Origin: Bryoerythrophyllum caledonicum
Lineage: Eukaryota > Streptophyta > Bryopsida > Pottiales > Pottiaceae
Assembly: GCA_963971425.1 (NCBI GenBank)
Contig: OZ020517.1
Coordinates: 21,524,462-21,588,461, forward strand
Length of the DNA stretch: 64,000 bases
Direction: 5' to 3'
Shown: one piece after another, positions 25,251-35,520 of the stretch
How positions within the stretch are numbered: the first letter of the stretch is position 1
How the letters are laid out: every line of letters starts with the position of its first letter
The notes under the pieces: generated by a model
Told to the model about the DNA's origin: nothing
The model's input: the letters and a program-made list of their open reading frames with translations, nothing else
Databases searched by the model: none
Program-made: the position numbers and the translations under genes

Positions 25251-26915
25251 ATGTCGTGCGGGATGGACTAGCTTCGTGAAGTGTCTGTACCTCCACCAAT
25301 CTCCCTATCAACTTATCACAAACTCCGGTCCGGCCTGGAAAACATAAGTATCCCAGACAACCGGTGTACTTTCTCCGGAACACTTTACTAGACTAACGTG
25401 GATGTAGGTATCGCACGTTTCTAGTAACACGACAAACAAAACAACATCACAATTGACCACTTCAAAAAGATGACTTGGGAAACAAGAATTTGGAAAGGGG
25501 TTTCCCGGTTGACCGGAAAAAGATTGAAAAATTACACAAGACCTAGAGAGGAGGGAAAAATGGAGAAAAACATTAAAGAAGACTTTTGCCACGAGGCCGG
25601 GACAATGGAAAACAAACAATGGGACACGTAGGTAGACGTAGAAGTGCAAGAAATCAAGATTTAGGACATACAAGGTTTAGATAGAGTCTACAGGGAGACT
25701 TTTCACTTGACCGGAGAGGAGGTAATCGGAGGTCACCCCGGGAGTAGAAAAGAGAGAAGAGATCTAACAAACAAGAAAGTTGTACAAAGAAGAAAAACCC
25801 GATATTTGGAAAGAATCATCTTTTCTAGAACTTCTTGTCACCTCCTTGTTGCACCTGCAACCTCTTTAAAATTGTGGTCTTGTCTCTTGAATCTTTTTGC
25901 CACGGCCGTGAACCTCCTTGTACTACCTCCACGCCTAGGAATCTCCACCACCGTTGTCATAAAGCCTTCACCACCAAACCCTAGGTTTGACGTTTCAAAC
26001 CCTAGGTGCCACTAACTCTCCTTTAAAACTCCAGCTTCCGCACGCTTCTTCTCACCTCATGCAACAAGCTTGAAATTTCCTTGAAAAGCCTCCTTCAGCT
26101 TCTTTTACTTGAACTTCTTCGTCTTCAACTTCCTGTGGTCAACTTCTTCTTGTCTACTCCAATTATTCACTTTCAAATAACCTCAAATCCTAAAAGATTT
26201 CAATCCTAAGAGAAAGACAAAGAGAGGGAAGAATTAGAGAGGGAGGAGGGAAAAGACCGGGAGAGAGGTTTCTGGAGAGGGGTCGGGAGAGGGGTTGGAA
26301 GAGGGGAGGGTGGCTGGAGTGGTGGCCTCGAGAAGGTTGGTGGCCGACGGCTGTCGGCTCATGCTCGGGTCCTTGAGACCTGGCTGATACGCGGGCACCC
26401 GGTTACCAGGCCATACCCTAGTTGGTACTCGGATATCATATTTTATTTTTTTAATTTTATATTTCTATATTATTTATATTATTTATATTTTCCTCATATA
26501 AATTTAAGGGCCTATTTTCTTCAGTAGGGACTTAAAACTTCTACAACAGCAAGGTAAAAACCTAAATAATTACTTCTAAAAATAACAGTACTAAGTATAC
26601 TATCTAATTGATGAAGAGTTTGTCTAGTTAGTTTAGTCTTAAATGGTGATTTGGACTTTTGTCCCGGAGATCCATCCCAGGCATTATCTCGAGGTCTTTC
26701 CGGGCACAACCTTGGTAGTTTTAAGGCCTAATTTTATCACCACTTTAACACTAATTAACAAGTTAAGCATTCACTGACTTTCACTAATTATTATACAACC
26801 TACTTCTACATAATACTTTCTACTTTTCCGGTTATCTAAGACTAAAAATCACAATTTAACTAATTTGTTTGGAAGGGGCAACCAAATGGGAGTTTCAGAC
26901 TCCCATAGTCACCAT

Positions 26916-27517
26916 ACTATGCTCGTGGGGCTTCGCAAAGACCATAAAGCGCTTGTTGTAATTTGCAAACTTGACCGGGATATTGAGGGTCAGTTTCAAA
27001 CCCAGGAGGAAGGTTCATGTAGTCGTCTTCATCAATTTTTCCATTGAGGAATGTTGTCTTAACATCTAAGTGATGAATTTTCTAGTTTTTTTAGCCGCTA
27101 GTGCAACTATGCTCCAAACAGTGGACTAACGTACGACATGAGCAAATGTTTCAAAAAAGTCAATACCTTCTGCTTGTTCAAAGCCACCTGCGACAAGTCA
27201 AGCTTTGAGTTTGTCATTTGTGCTACTAGGTCCTGGTTTTGCTTTGACTATCCATTTTGATGAAATTGGTATCTTTCCCTGTAGAAGATCCACCATTGCC
27301 CAAATTAAATTTGTGCAAATAGTGTCTACTTCCTGTTGAATTGCATTTTGCCAACCTGGATTTTTCATTGCCTCAGTAAAGTTTCTAGGTTCAGTAAATG
27401 TACTAGTCTCCGCGGAAAAAAGATAACTATCCCGAAATCTTATACTTGGTCGTTGTTCGTGAACAGGACATCGTTGCGGTGGTTCAATTGGAGGTTCCCT
27501 GATAGGTGATATGGGGG
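26916..27517 (-). pseudogene. Copia reverse transcriptase (N-terminal part)
   Basis: The minus strand reads as the start of Copia RT. A linker (27,520-27,400) is followed by NPGWQNAIQQEVDTI, WAMVDLLQGKIPISSKWIVK and, after a frame change, IHHLDVKTTFLNGKIDED and VCKLQQALYGLCEAPRA. It ends where element A begins. The region joins logically to 22,296 on the left and, across the 17.8-kb insertion, to the integrase at 45,353 on the right. TAG stops and frame changes show decay. Confidence 0.85.
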
Positions 27518-27521
27518 CTTC
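27518..27521. repeat. Target-site duplication CTTC, left
   Basis: CTTC immediately precedes the terminal inverted repeat at 27,522. The same four bases follow the right repeat at 45,349-45,352. Removing one CTTC together with the insertion keeps the Copia reading frame open across the junction. Confidence 0.8.
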
Positions 27522-27547
27522 ATGCCACATTTAACTAAATCTGGACT
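27522..27547 (+). repeat. Left terminal inverted repeat (26 bp)
   Basis: Begins ATGCCACATTTAACTAAATC and ends TGGACT. It matches the reverse complement of 45,323-45,348 without mismatch. Beyond 26 bp the two ends diverge, with only patches of similarity such as GGTCAAA. Confidence 0.9.
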
Positions 27548-27594
27548 ATTTGTGGATATCCGGACTTAGGGTCAAAAATCAATATGGACAGAAG

Positions 27595-27872
27595 ATCGTA
27601 GGATAGTACAATGTTAAACTATAAACAAAGAAATAGGACTACAAAAATATGCTTTTGCTATGAATTGCTCTTCATAATATATGAAATTGTGTCACAGTGT
27701 TCAAAATAGCATTAGACGACGTTGTATGATGTGGCAAACCAGAATACGTGGCATACATAGTAAGATCCTACGATACAAATCATGAAAGCACTTGGATTAG
27801 TAAACATATACGAATATGTGCTAAGAAGATTTGTGACATTCATAGAGGCTTATGACCGTAGGATCCTACGAT
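27595..27872. repeat. Left subterminal palindrome cluster
   Basis: Three variants of the 18-bp palindrome lie near 27,595 (right half decayed), 27,759-27,774 (left half decayed) and 27,855-27,872 (one mismatch). With the right-end cluster they place the motif near both termini, the usual place for transposase-binding subterminal repeats. Confidence 0.7.
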
Positions 27873-28030
27873 TGTTCAGGCTGCCAATCTATAGAAGAAC
27901 ATGATGGTCTGAATATAAATAGTAATAACCGTCCAGATAGTCAGGGACATGGAAGGCATAAACATGTGAATCACCATTTTTATTCACATAATAAATTGGG
28001 AACATACCACTGGCTTCAAAATTAATCACA

Positions 28031-28680
28031 TTATGGATTCTCATAAGCATGACCGTATAGAATACGGTCATAGTGCCAACCTTCGAACAGTCTACGAGGG
28101 AACTTTCCGTCCATCGGGTGCGCCCTGAGATACTGATTCACCGATGCGTAAGATCTCAGCGGGAGGATGAACGGAATCAGTGATGTCGTAATGTTTGGTA
28201 TAACACCGACTGCGTTGGGTAGAGTCATTTCTCCTCGCCAGGGCATCGGAAAGTAACAAGCAAAGTTTCCGCTGAAGACATGCCGCATTGGTTGGTCATC
28301 AACCATCATTACTTGACCAGGGAGGCAAATGTGCTTCGTCTTTTGGTCAGTTGATAATCTGAATATATTCTTGTCGCAGTATGGATACATCTCGGGCTTA
28401 GAACAGTGCTTTCGTCCATACAAAAAAAGAAGTCGTGACCTGATGCCTTCAGGTAGAAGAAAATTGAGAACCTTCTTCAAGCGGGGTAAATTCATAGACG
28501 ACCATATACCAACTTCAAAGTACCTAAGAAGTATTGTGAAGAACTCGAGCAGACCAGGCCGCACGATAACGTTCTCACGCTTGAAACGTCGTGGGGTGGC
28601 ATTATTGTACTGTTCGAAGCAAAGCAATCCGTTCACTGATAGAACGATTACTTTCCTTGAGGTCTCGGGGGGACGCTGTG
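28031..28680 (-). CDS. NIF/FCP1-like HAD phosphatase-like protein, first Asp replaced by Ser
   Basis: The frame ends at 28,031 and is open upstream to at least 28,680, past the non-ATG codon at 28,636, so the true start or splice site is unresolved. The sequence KVIVLSVNGLLCF occupies the place of motif I (family form LDxNG or DxDxT), but the nucleophilic aspartate is serine. Then come RPGLLEFFTILLRYFEVGIW and SSMNLPRLKKVL (motif II region) and MMVDDQPMRHVFSGNF (the DD of motif IV). NIF-domain proteins dephosphorylate Ser/Thr in RNA polymerase II tails or other partners. Without the nucleophile this copy is probably catalytically dead. It is a paralogue of the next gene upstream; a palindrome variant (28,743-28,760) lies between them. 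Confidence 0.65.
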
Positions 28681-28742
28681 CGCATACAGAACGAAAACAT
28701 TTGTAAGCAATATCAAAACCAACTGCTACAACGACCTGGATG

Positions 28743-28760
28743 ACCGCAGGATCCTACGAT
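28743..28760. repeat. Palindrome variant between the two HAD-like genes
   Basis: ACCGCAGGATCCTACGAT differs from the consensus only in the left arm. It lies about 100 bp upstream of the downstream HAD-like frame and downstream of the other HAD-like stop codon. Confidence 0.8.
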
Positions 28761-28896
28761 GTACAAGACAATGGAAATTGACACTGAGTAGATGATAGTG
28801 AAAAAATATTTATTTACAATGTACAAAAAGGTTTCTTACAAATTGTTGAGTCCAACAAAAACTCTAACTTCAAACACCACCCACATGAATGAGTGG

Positions 28897-29875
28897 TCAA
28901 ACAAATGTCTTCTTTCTCGAGTCCCATGACCGTGAACACCCTAATACTATATTTTGTGCTAATTTTGAAGTCCTAAAGATGGTAGAAGACGGACATCCGG
29001 GAAGGGGATTATTACGAACGTATTGAACCACAGAAAGGCCGAAATTAAACATCCTTCCTAACCAGGGAAGCATGATGTCAATGAGGAACTTGTCATTCAT
29101 GTCACCTGTCCATGGTACAGGGTGAACCGCACTGAACTCATCGTTCAAAAGGTTCTTCTCAGCGATGTCGTCGATGAGTAATGTCAAGTCCAGGTCCGCG
29201 TGATCAACTACAGTAGGGATCTTCTGAACGTCCTTAAGTAGGTAGGGCTTATCTCTATTCTCCTCTCTCGGGAAAGAGGATCTCGTTGTATGATCCTGTG
29301 TCATGATTACTATGCCCTCCATGATATCAGAATCGAGGACTTTCTCCAGCATCTTACGAACGTTTCTCTCGACGGCGCAGCTCCATACCACAACAGTAGC
29401 CAGATTATTCAGGGTGTTCAGAAACTGTGCACTACCGGGTCTAGGGATACTCTGTCTGTTATTATCCTTCCTGTGAACCTGAAATCCGTTCAAGTCCAAG
29501 ATGACGGTGTATCGAGGCAATCTCACCTTGTTGGTAAGAGGCAATGTCTTTACAATGTCCGCACCTACGTTCCCTGCAACAACCCGTCATTGCACGTAAG
29601 ACACTGGAATACACAGTACGTTTACAGAAGACATAGTGGTTAGGAACAAGGACGTTGCTGGGATAAATGATACTTGAGGATGGGAGGATCGTAGGATCCT
29701 ACGATGAGGATCCAAAGATCGTAAGCCCTACGATCAAGACCTGAGTTTTACATAAATTAGCGGAGGGAAGAGGTATACCTTGTGGTCCTTGGTCGTGACC
29801 GGAATTAGCTTCAGAGGAGCTCCGAGCCTCTTGGTCTTGGACGGAAGTCTGAGGGACGTCTCCAAACTTCTCCAT
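28897..29875 (-). CDS. NIF/FCP1-like HAD phosphatase-like protein (two exons)
   Basis: Exon 1 runs 29,875-29,779 and exon 2 runs 29,573-28,897. They join in frame to 257 codons plus stop across a 205-bp GT-AG intron (29,778-29,574). The first 45 residues are Ser/Gln/Glu-rich. Then YTVILDLNGFQV gives motif I with the nucleophile D59; the second Asp is Asn, as in many plant NIF-like proteins. RPGSAQFLNTL and VVWSCA (S about 97) give motif II, KPYLLKDV (K about 147) fits motif III, and TLLIDDIAEKN (D167-D168) is motif IV. It is therefore potentially active, unlike its neighbour. The intron contains one exact palindrome (29,688-29,705) and one variant (29,717-29,733). The start at 29,875 is the first ATG in frame. 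Confidence 0.72.
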
Positions 29876-29893
29876 TGTAGTCAATGTCGGAGT

Positions 29894-30493
29894 CTACTTC
29901 ACAGGGCTCAATGGCAGTATTTCGTGACTCGCCTCTTCAAACAAGCCAGCAAGAACCTCTTGCGCAATCGTCGAAGCAATAGTATCGACGGTCTCCATTG
30001 TGGGGACAACCGCAGCTAAGCTAGCTAATACATCCGCAGCAGATATAACGGCGCCACTGTCCAATGCCCAAGCCGCAAAGTCATCCACCAACGTCGAAGG
30101 CGCCAAAGAAGAGCGGGACTCAACAGCTGACATGGTCTGCTTCCCAGAACTAGGGAGAGAATCAGCACGGATCTCCTCTGGAATCCCTCGCCCGTCCATA
30201 AGACCTTCCTGATCTTTTATCTGAGCCTGACGCTGAAGAGGAGTCACCTCTCCGTCATCAGTACCGTGTGTTCTACTCCGAGAGACCTCCTCCCTGCGCA
30301 AACTCTCCACATTCCCCTGATTTACAACCTCAGTAGGAACCTCAAGGACACCTTGATCCTCGACATCGTAGGGTTCATTTACTGTTGGATCTGTACGAGG
30401 TAATACAACGCATGTGTCTCTCGCAGGCTGTGCGTCCAAGGGTAGATCCGGGTAGTCATTTGTCAGCTGCGTCCACGAAACAATGGAATACAA
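29894..30493 (-). CDS. Unknown Ala/Glu-rich protein of the large element
   Basis: This is an open frame of 199 codons whose first codon is not ATG. A plausible AG acceptor (GGACGCAG) lies at about 30,473, so it may be a 3' exon whose start lies upstream. The N-terminal two thirds are polar (Gln, Asp, Arg) and probably disordered. The last 70 residues (LVDDFAAWALDSGAVISAAD... onward) are Ala/Val-rich and helical. No known domain is seen. It stops 19 bases before the ATG of the adjacent HAD-like gene on the same strand. A palindrome variant (30,552-30,569) lies just upstream. Confidence 0.45.
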   Translation of the reverse strand: MYSIVSWTQLTNDYPDLPLDAQPARDTCVVLPRTDPTVNEPYDVEDQGVLEVPTEVVNQGNVESLRREEVSRSRTHGTDDGEVTPLQRQAQIKDQEGLMDGRGIPEEIRADSLPSSGKQTMSAVESRSSLAPSTLVDDFAAWALDSGAVISAADVLASLAAVVPTMETVDTIASTIAQEVLAGLFEEASHEILPLSPVK

Positions 30494-30551
30494 AGGATAT
30501 TAAACATCAAAGAGAATGGAAGGGTTCGCAGGTTCTTACAATCCGAAGACC

Positions 30552-30569
30552 CTCGTAGGATCCTACGAT
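30552..30569. repeat. Palindrome variant in an intergenic position
   Basis: CTCGTAGGATCCTACGAT, one mismatch from the consensus. It lies between the 3' end of the two-exon acidic/basic gene and the unknown frame at 30,493. Confidence 0.85.
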
Positions 30570-30775
30570 ACCTAGAGGAAAGTCCGATTACAATGTTGTG
30601 AAATTCTATAACACTCATTGTGGAAAATGAAGAACACTAGAAAATTATATTACGCATTGAATAACAGGTCACAAGCCCATGGTACAATTATTTACAAATC
30701 TGTCTGGTAACAAAAGTTCAAAAACGGCCAATCCAAAAATGTGCCTAGTAACAGAGTTCGGAGAAAGCTTCTAGG

Positions 30776-33057
30776 TCATACTTGGCTCGGGCCGAACAAA
30801 TCCTTCTTCGGCTTACTCGTCTGGGCATCCTTGACTGCTTGCTTAGCAGTGGCCTCCTGCTTCGCAGACTGATCTTCCTTGCTTGCTTGCTTGGGGACGG
30901 ACTCCGGCTTCCGCTTAGGAGGCCGAGCTTCCTTGGACACTTGCTTGGCAACGGACTCTGACTTCCGCTTAGGAGGCCGAGCTCCCTTGGACACTTCCTT
31001 GGCGGCGGACTCCTTCATCCCCTTTTCGATTTCAGCTTTCTTGCCTAATTGCTTGGACGCTTTCTTGCTTGTCGACCCAATCAGAGGCATGGCGCTCGCT
31101 TTCGAACGTTGGACCCGTTGCTTAGGCCTCGCGATACTCCTTGTCGCCCTAGGAGGAGGAACATCTTCCTCAAAAGGCATTTCCTGAGGAGGAAGAGCAT
31201 CTCCACTAGAATTCGCGTCCTCGTCCTCCGCCGCAGCGTCTTCCGTCCTCTGATGACCTCCCCCATCACCATCCCCTTCCTCCTCGTCGCCACTGCCATT
31301 GTCCTCGTCATCGTCGTCATCCGAGTCAGAGCTGTCAAGCTCCACAACTTCATCCTTCGTCATGTCATCGCTCGACGAATCCGGCTGCCTTTCCTTCCCC
31401 TTCTGTTGCTTCTTCCGTGATGTCGATGGTTCTTGCCCGGGTAGTGCCAGAGCCAACGCTCGACTGGTGTCGTAGATCTTGCTGGAAGTCTCCAGTGCTT
31501 TCTTCACCTCGCTCTTAGAGTGAACAACTTCCAAGACTTGTGCTCCTTTCGTCTGCAGAAGACATTGTTTAAGTATAAGGTACGAATGAGGCAGTGCACT
31601 GCAAAGACATGAAGTTCAATGATCGTAGGATCCTACGATAGACTTACCAGACGAATCCAGGTGATGCTTGGACCGCCGCCGACGTTGTTAAGTACGTATT
31701 TGGGGGCTCCCAATGTACCCAAAATCGAGGAGACCGCATCAAGATTGAAATTCGCATAAGTGGGCTGGTCCCACTGACGGGAAGCATTATGAAAGTCTGC
31801 TGCATTAACCACACTAGTAAACGGCATATCGTTGCCGAAGGCGTTGGTGAAGCAGGCTTTTAAATCATGTTTCGCCTCATTCCCGAACAAGAAGTTGAAA
31901 TATAGTCGACACGTAGCCTCCGGAGATGGCTGCTACGTGAAGCACTCGATGCCCGACGTCATATATAACGTCGAAAGGACGTGCCAAGGTCGTTGTTGCT
32001 TAATCACAGACCCTCTCTCGAATACGATATTCGCAACGTCCACCATGCCCTCCCGGTTGGTAATGAACACTCCCGGGTATTGGGCCCGTCTGAACTAGCT
32101 ACTATCTCTATACTCCATAGCCTGCATCGTTCGATTCAACTGCTCTGCACTGGAGTAGTCTGCAATACCTTTGTCCTTTCATTTGACAAAGCAGTACACA
32201 ATAACCACCAGTGAGTCGGCCTTCATCCAGGAGTTCATAGTGTCGCCTTCCAGATCAATAGTCTTCTTCAGGTTGCCCTTCGTCCTGTTCATGTAGAACA
32301 CCTTGTACTGATTCTCGAAGTTCGTCGCGGAAGATGAGCCAAGTTCCAAATCATGCGCGCTACCCTCCGAGACCGTCTTCTGGTGCTTGAATAGCGTGTC
32401 CAGGATTTCGATCCAATCTTCGTCCTTAGAAGATGCGTTCAGTTGCTCGCGACAGAGAAAGAACTTCTCGCCGCCAGGATCCTTGTTCACCATGTGAAAC
32501 CACGTCTCCACAACGTCGTCCATAATCTTGTATTCTGCTGCTCCTTCATCCCACTCGGCCTCAGTGTAGGGGAGTCCCTTTAGCTTCTTAGATCTCAGCG
32601 GCGCATTACACATGACATGCATGAATTCGTTCTTTAGAATTCTCTTCCTCTTCTGTTGCTTACACGTAGATTCAAGAGAAGTCACCGTGGCAGGAATCTT
32701 CGACGCCTTCGTCGATTTCACGGAGATTTCCTTGTCGATGACCTTCCTTGCGATGACCCTCTTGTCACTGTCCCAGAGAAAGTACAAGGGTTGTAAATCA
32801 TTCAGCATTAATGATCTGGAGGTCATTTGACGTTGCTTCACTCGTTCGTGCTGCGATGTCCCGGCATTATCTTGCTCCATGTCTTCGTCTTCAAGACCGA
32901 CCAAGCTTGACGTCCTATTCCATGGATCAGGGAGCAATCCGCTCATCCAACGCTGCTCAATCGTCTCCCACATGACGAAGATATCCTCTGGAACGAAGAG
33001 TAGAGGGTATTTAGGAATACCCGTCGCCGCGTCATCCTTCGCCTTCTTCCCGGGCAT
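30776..33057 (-). pseudogene. Large unknown protein with acidic and KxARPPKRK repeats; three in-frame stops
   Basis: Exon 1 (33,057-31,648, 470 codons) and exon 2 (31,552-30,776, 259 codons with stop) join in phase across a 95-bp GTAAGT...CTGCAG intron. Exon 1 starts MPGKKAKDD and stays in one frame, but is interrupted by TGA at 32,179-32,181, TAG at 32,095-32,097 and TAG at 31,933-31,935. Each is one C-to-T change from CGA or CAG. Exon 2 has a very acidic run (SSDSDDDDDEDNGSGDEEE) followed by lysine-rich imperfect repeats around ARPPKRKSES and KQVSKEARPP, like a chromatin-associated tail. No enzyme motif is recognised. An exact palindrome sits in the intron (31,622-31,639), 7 bases inside the donor. 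It lies downstream of the ParB-like gene on the same strand and in the same frame register. Confidence 0.55.
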
Positions 33058-33115
33058 GATTGTCGAGAGTTTTGACTGAAATAACTGTACAAAAAGTGCC
33101 AACAATGTTAACTTC

Positions 33116-33180
33116 ATCGTAGGATCCTACGAGACAGTCACACAGTAAAAGAACTAACTACTATCGTAGGATCCTATGAT
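33116..33180. repeat. Two palindrome variants, 47 bp apart
   Basis: Variants at 33,116-33,133 and 33,163-33,180, each with one or two mismatches near the end. They lie between the ParB-like frame and the ATG at 33,057. A possible acceptor (TTTTTGTACAG) follows, so they may be intronic or intergenic. Confidence 0.8.
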
Positions 33181-34599
33181 ACTGCATAATGGTGAATGCG
33201 GAAGGAATAGAATACTCATAGCAAAGTTTGCGTGCTCCGGCTGCCCTTTCTTTGCTTTCTCTGGACATCCCAATTCATACCAAGTCTTTCGAGCAATCTT
33301 GTAGCACGGAATGTAATTGCTCTCTGCCCTGGATCCAGCAAGGTCTTGGTTAAGTACTCTGGAGTACAGCTGCATCATCTCTCACTTCTTTTGAGGATCC
33401 TCCCAGAGAATTGTTACTTGGAATTTTGTCGCATCCTCCTTCGCCTCGTCACTCAATCTCCCTTCACCGATCAGGATCCTGTGCGCAGCAACACTATGTT
33501 GCCCTCCAACGATGACATAGTGCGTGTCATTCGTGATGTCAGCCCAGGTCGGCTTGTGCTCGAAATACCTGTACGTGTTATGAGGAATGTCCTCGTAATC
33601 TTCATCCCTCACACGGTATTGGCCCATCACCGGCATGACGTAGATATGCTGTAGCGCAAGCTCGAAGGGGTTTGTTCTTAGCTGTTGAAGGAGCTCTAGG
33701 ACCCGAACCCTTATGAGGGATCGATAAACGACAGTCCCAGGCGGTGCGCGATGGAGGCGGTCGATGTCAACAAAAAGGTCCTCCTTCGACGATCCCGAAA
33801 TCTTGGTTGGCTTTGTCCCGAAGACGTGCAGGTCACGAAAATTTGCCTCGTATAGTTGCTTCACTTTCAGGATAGACTCCGGGCTTGCCGAGTACACCTT
33901 CTTGCTCGTTAATGCAACGGCTTCCTCCAATGTCATCTGGTCCTCCTTGTTACCTCGAGTTTTCTTCGTCTTCTTCCGTGTATCTGTCTTCGCCAACGCG
34001 GAACTGCTCCTCTTCTTCTTCTCCGATGGAGAAGGCGCTACCGGCTTCACCAAGTCTCTGTTGTAGCGGTCCCGGTGACTCTTCAGCTCCATCCAGCCGC
34101 GGACAATTCTGTCTGGCTTCATGTTATGCGAAAGAACCGTCATGCCGTAGTCTTTGATAGATTCGTTCAGTTTCGCGGCTAACGACTCCGTCTTCACAAT
34201 CAATGCATACACCCACTTACAGCCAACACTAAGAACGTCTTCCTCGATCACTACGATCATCATGTTCGCACCAGCGAGCGCAATGTCGAGAACCTCCAGG
34301 TTCTTTGTTGAACACGTGAACAACTCCCCTGCAATGGCTGTTGGATTCGTCAGGCACATTATGGGCGCAACCAGGGCTTCCTTCGACAGCGCGATAGTCC
34401 ATTGTAGACCCCATTCGATGACGTTCTCCGCCAGATAGTATTGCAATACCTGGGCGTGTGTATGGAGAGGTCGATTCACCTCACAAATTGCAAGGGAAAC
34501 GCAGTTGATCAGGTTAACTGGACGCCAGTCCTCATCGACTTCATCCACCTCCTTAAAATTTTCCCTACACAGTGAAAGACGAAGAATAAGGTATTGCAA
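33154..34599 (-). pseudogene. Protein with a ParB/sulfiredoxin-like motif; one in-frame stop
   Basis: An open frame of 405 codons runs 34,599-33,385 and is closed by TGA (33,382-33,384). The same frame stays open for another 76 codons to 33,154, so the stop looks secondary (CGA to TGA). The first codon is not ATG; the real start is probably upstream. Residues 25-180 are a globular region without a match I know. Residues 194-216 are Lys/Ser-rich. Residues 272-376 recall the ParB N-terminal fold: DLFVDIDRLHRAPPGTVVYR, then a helix, then YVIVGGQHSVAAHRIL, comparable to the Y-x-I-x-(D/G)-G-x-H-R-x-x-A box. ParB folds bind or cut DNA or bind nucleotides. The canonical Arg after His is Ser here, so the assignment is tentative. 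Confidence 0.45.
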
Positions 34600-34652
34600 C
34601 AGACTGCCTCCTTACCAGTGCGCGGTTTAATGACTTAGATCCAGGTCCAGAG

Positions 34653-35520
34653 ATCGTAGGATCCTACAATGGCAATGGGCACTGAGATCCGGGACTAGAG
34701 ATCTTAGCATCCTACAATATCAAAAGGCACAATGAAACCTTGCACATTTCTGATCACCCTGCTATAAAAATCATTTGTGATGAAGGTGTCAATGTAGGAT
34801 CCTACGATGGATTATTCAGTTTGCACAGGGACATAACGTAGGATCCGACGATGGCGTGGCCAGCCACACCATCGTAGGATCCTACGATAGCAAACGACCA
34901 TATCATCCCATGATACCAGAAATAACAACGTCTTCCGGCTGCTAACGTGGGATCCTACGATATGAACTTGCAAATAGATTGTGAGTGATGACGCGCGAAG
35001 ATTGACCTTTTTGGCTGATATCGTAGGATCCTACGATATGAACTTGCAAACAGAGCATGATTGGAAAATGAACTAAACTACTTCGGACCCAGTAACCTTA
35101 ACATACCCTAAACCTAGCTGACCTTTCTGGCTGATATCGTAGGATCCTACGATATGAACTTGCAAAGAGAGCAGGTTTGTTATATGTAATATACAACTTT
35201 GGTGATATTTACCTCAAATACCCAGAAACCTGACTAACCATTTGGTTGATACCGTACGATCCTACGATATGAACTTGCAAAGTGCAATGGATTGTAATAT
35301 AAACTTGCGAGTTTTGGACGATATTAACCTTAGCAACCCACAAATCTAATTGACCTCTCCAGTGCTAATATTGTAGGATCCTACGATATAAACTTGCAAT
35401 ACAAATAGGACTGTAATATAAACTTCAGAACATCGGGTGATATTAACCTTAAAACTCCATAAACTTGACTGACGTTAGCAAGAACCCTATAGCAAACTGA
35501 TTCCCGTACGATATATCAAG
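34653..35520. repeat. Dense palindrome array, partly as 116-bp tandem repeats
   Basis: Ten copies or variants of the palindrome begin at 34,653, 34,701, 34,791, 34,835, 34,871, 34,944, 35,020, 35,136, 35,251 and 35,370, with a decayed half near 35,505. From 34,944 onward each is followed by ATGAACTTGCAAA or a variant, and from 35,020 onward each belongs to a repeat with spacings of 116, 115 and 119 bp. The array contains no coding frame. It lies upstream of the ParB-like gene and may be a long 5' intron or promoter: a GTGAGT donor lies at about 35,632 after an ATG at about 35,667 on the minus strand. Confidence 0.85.

Larger units (their letters stand above)
22297..26915 (-). mobile_element. 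Unrecognised 4.6-kb element, copy A (inverted relative to copy B)
   Basis: This block splits the Copia RT and is an inverted copy of 46,568-51,082. From 22,297 to about 26,020 the two copies are almost identical: the encoded 289-, 121- and 108-residue frames match residue for residue, and a 102-residue frame differs by one residue. From about 26,020 to 26,706 only patches match. Bases 26,707-26,915 have no counterpart in B. A hairpin (TGGGAGT...ACTCCCA, 26,887-26,905) lies near the right end. Homology with B starts with TGCCCGGAAAGACCT on the minus strand at 26,706. No reverse transcriptase, integrase or transposase motif is visible, so it looks non-autonomous, perhaps a large solo LTR. The exact right edge is uncertain. 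Confidence 0.65.

Noticed and set aside
22297..26915. Element A as a Helitron because of a hairpin near its right end
   Set aside because: The expected TC start and CTRR end next to the hairpin with an A/T insertion site are not present, and no Rep/helicase is encoded.
34565..34615. A 51-bp GT-AG intron upstream of the ParB-like frame
   Set aside because: Splicing it leads into an upstream in-frame stop within a few codons, so the intron could not be supported.
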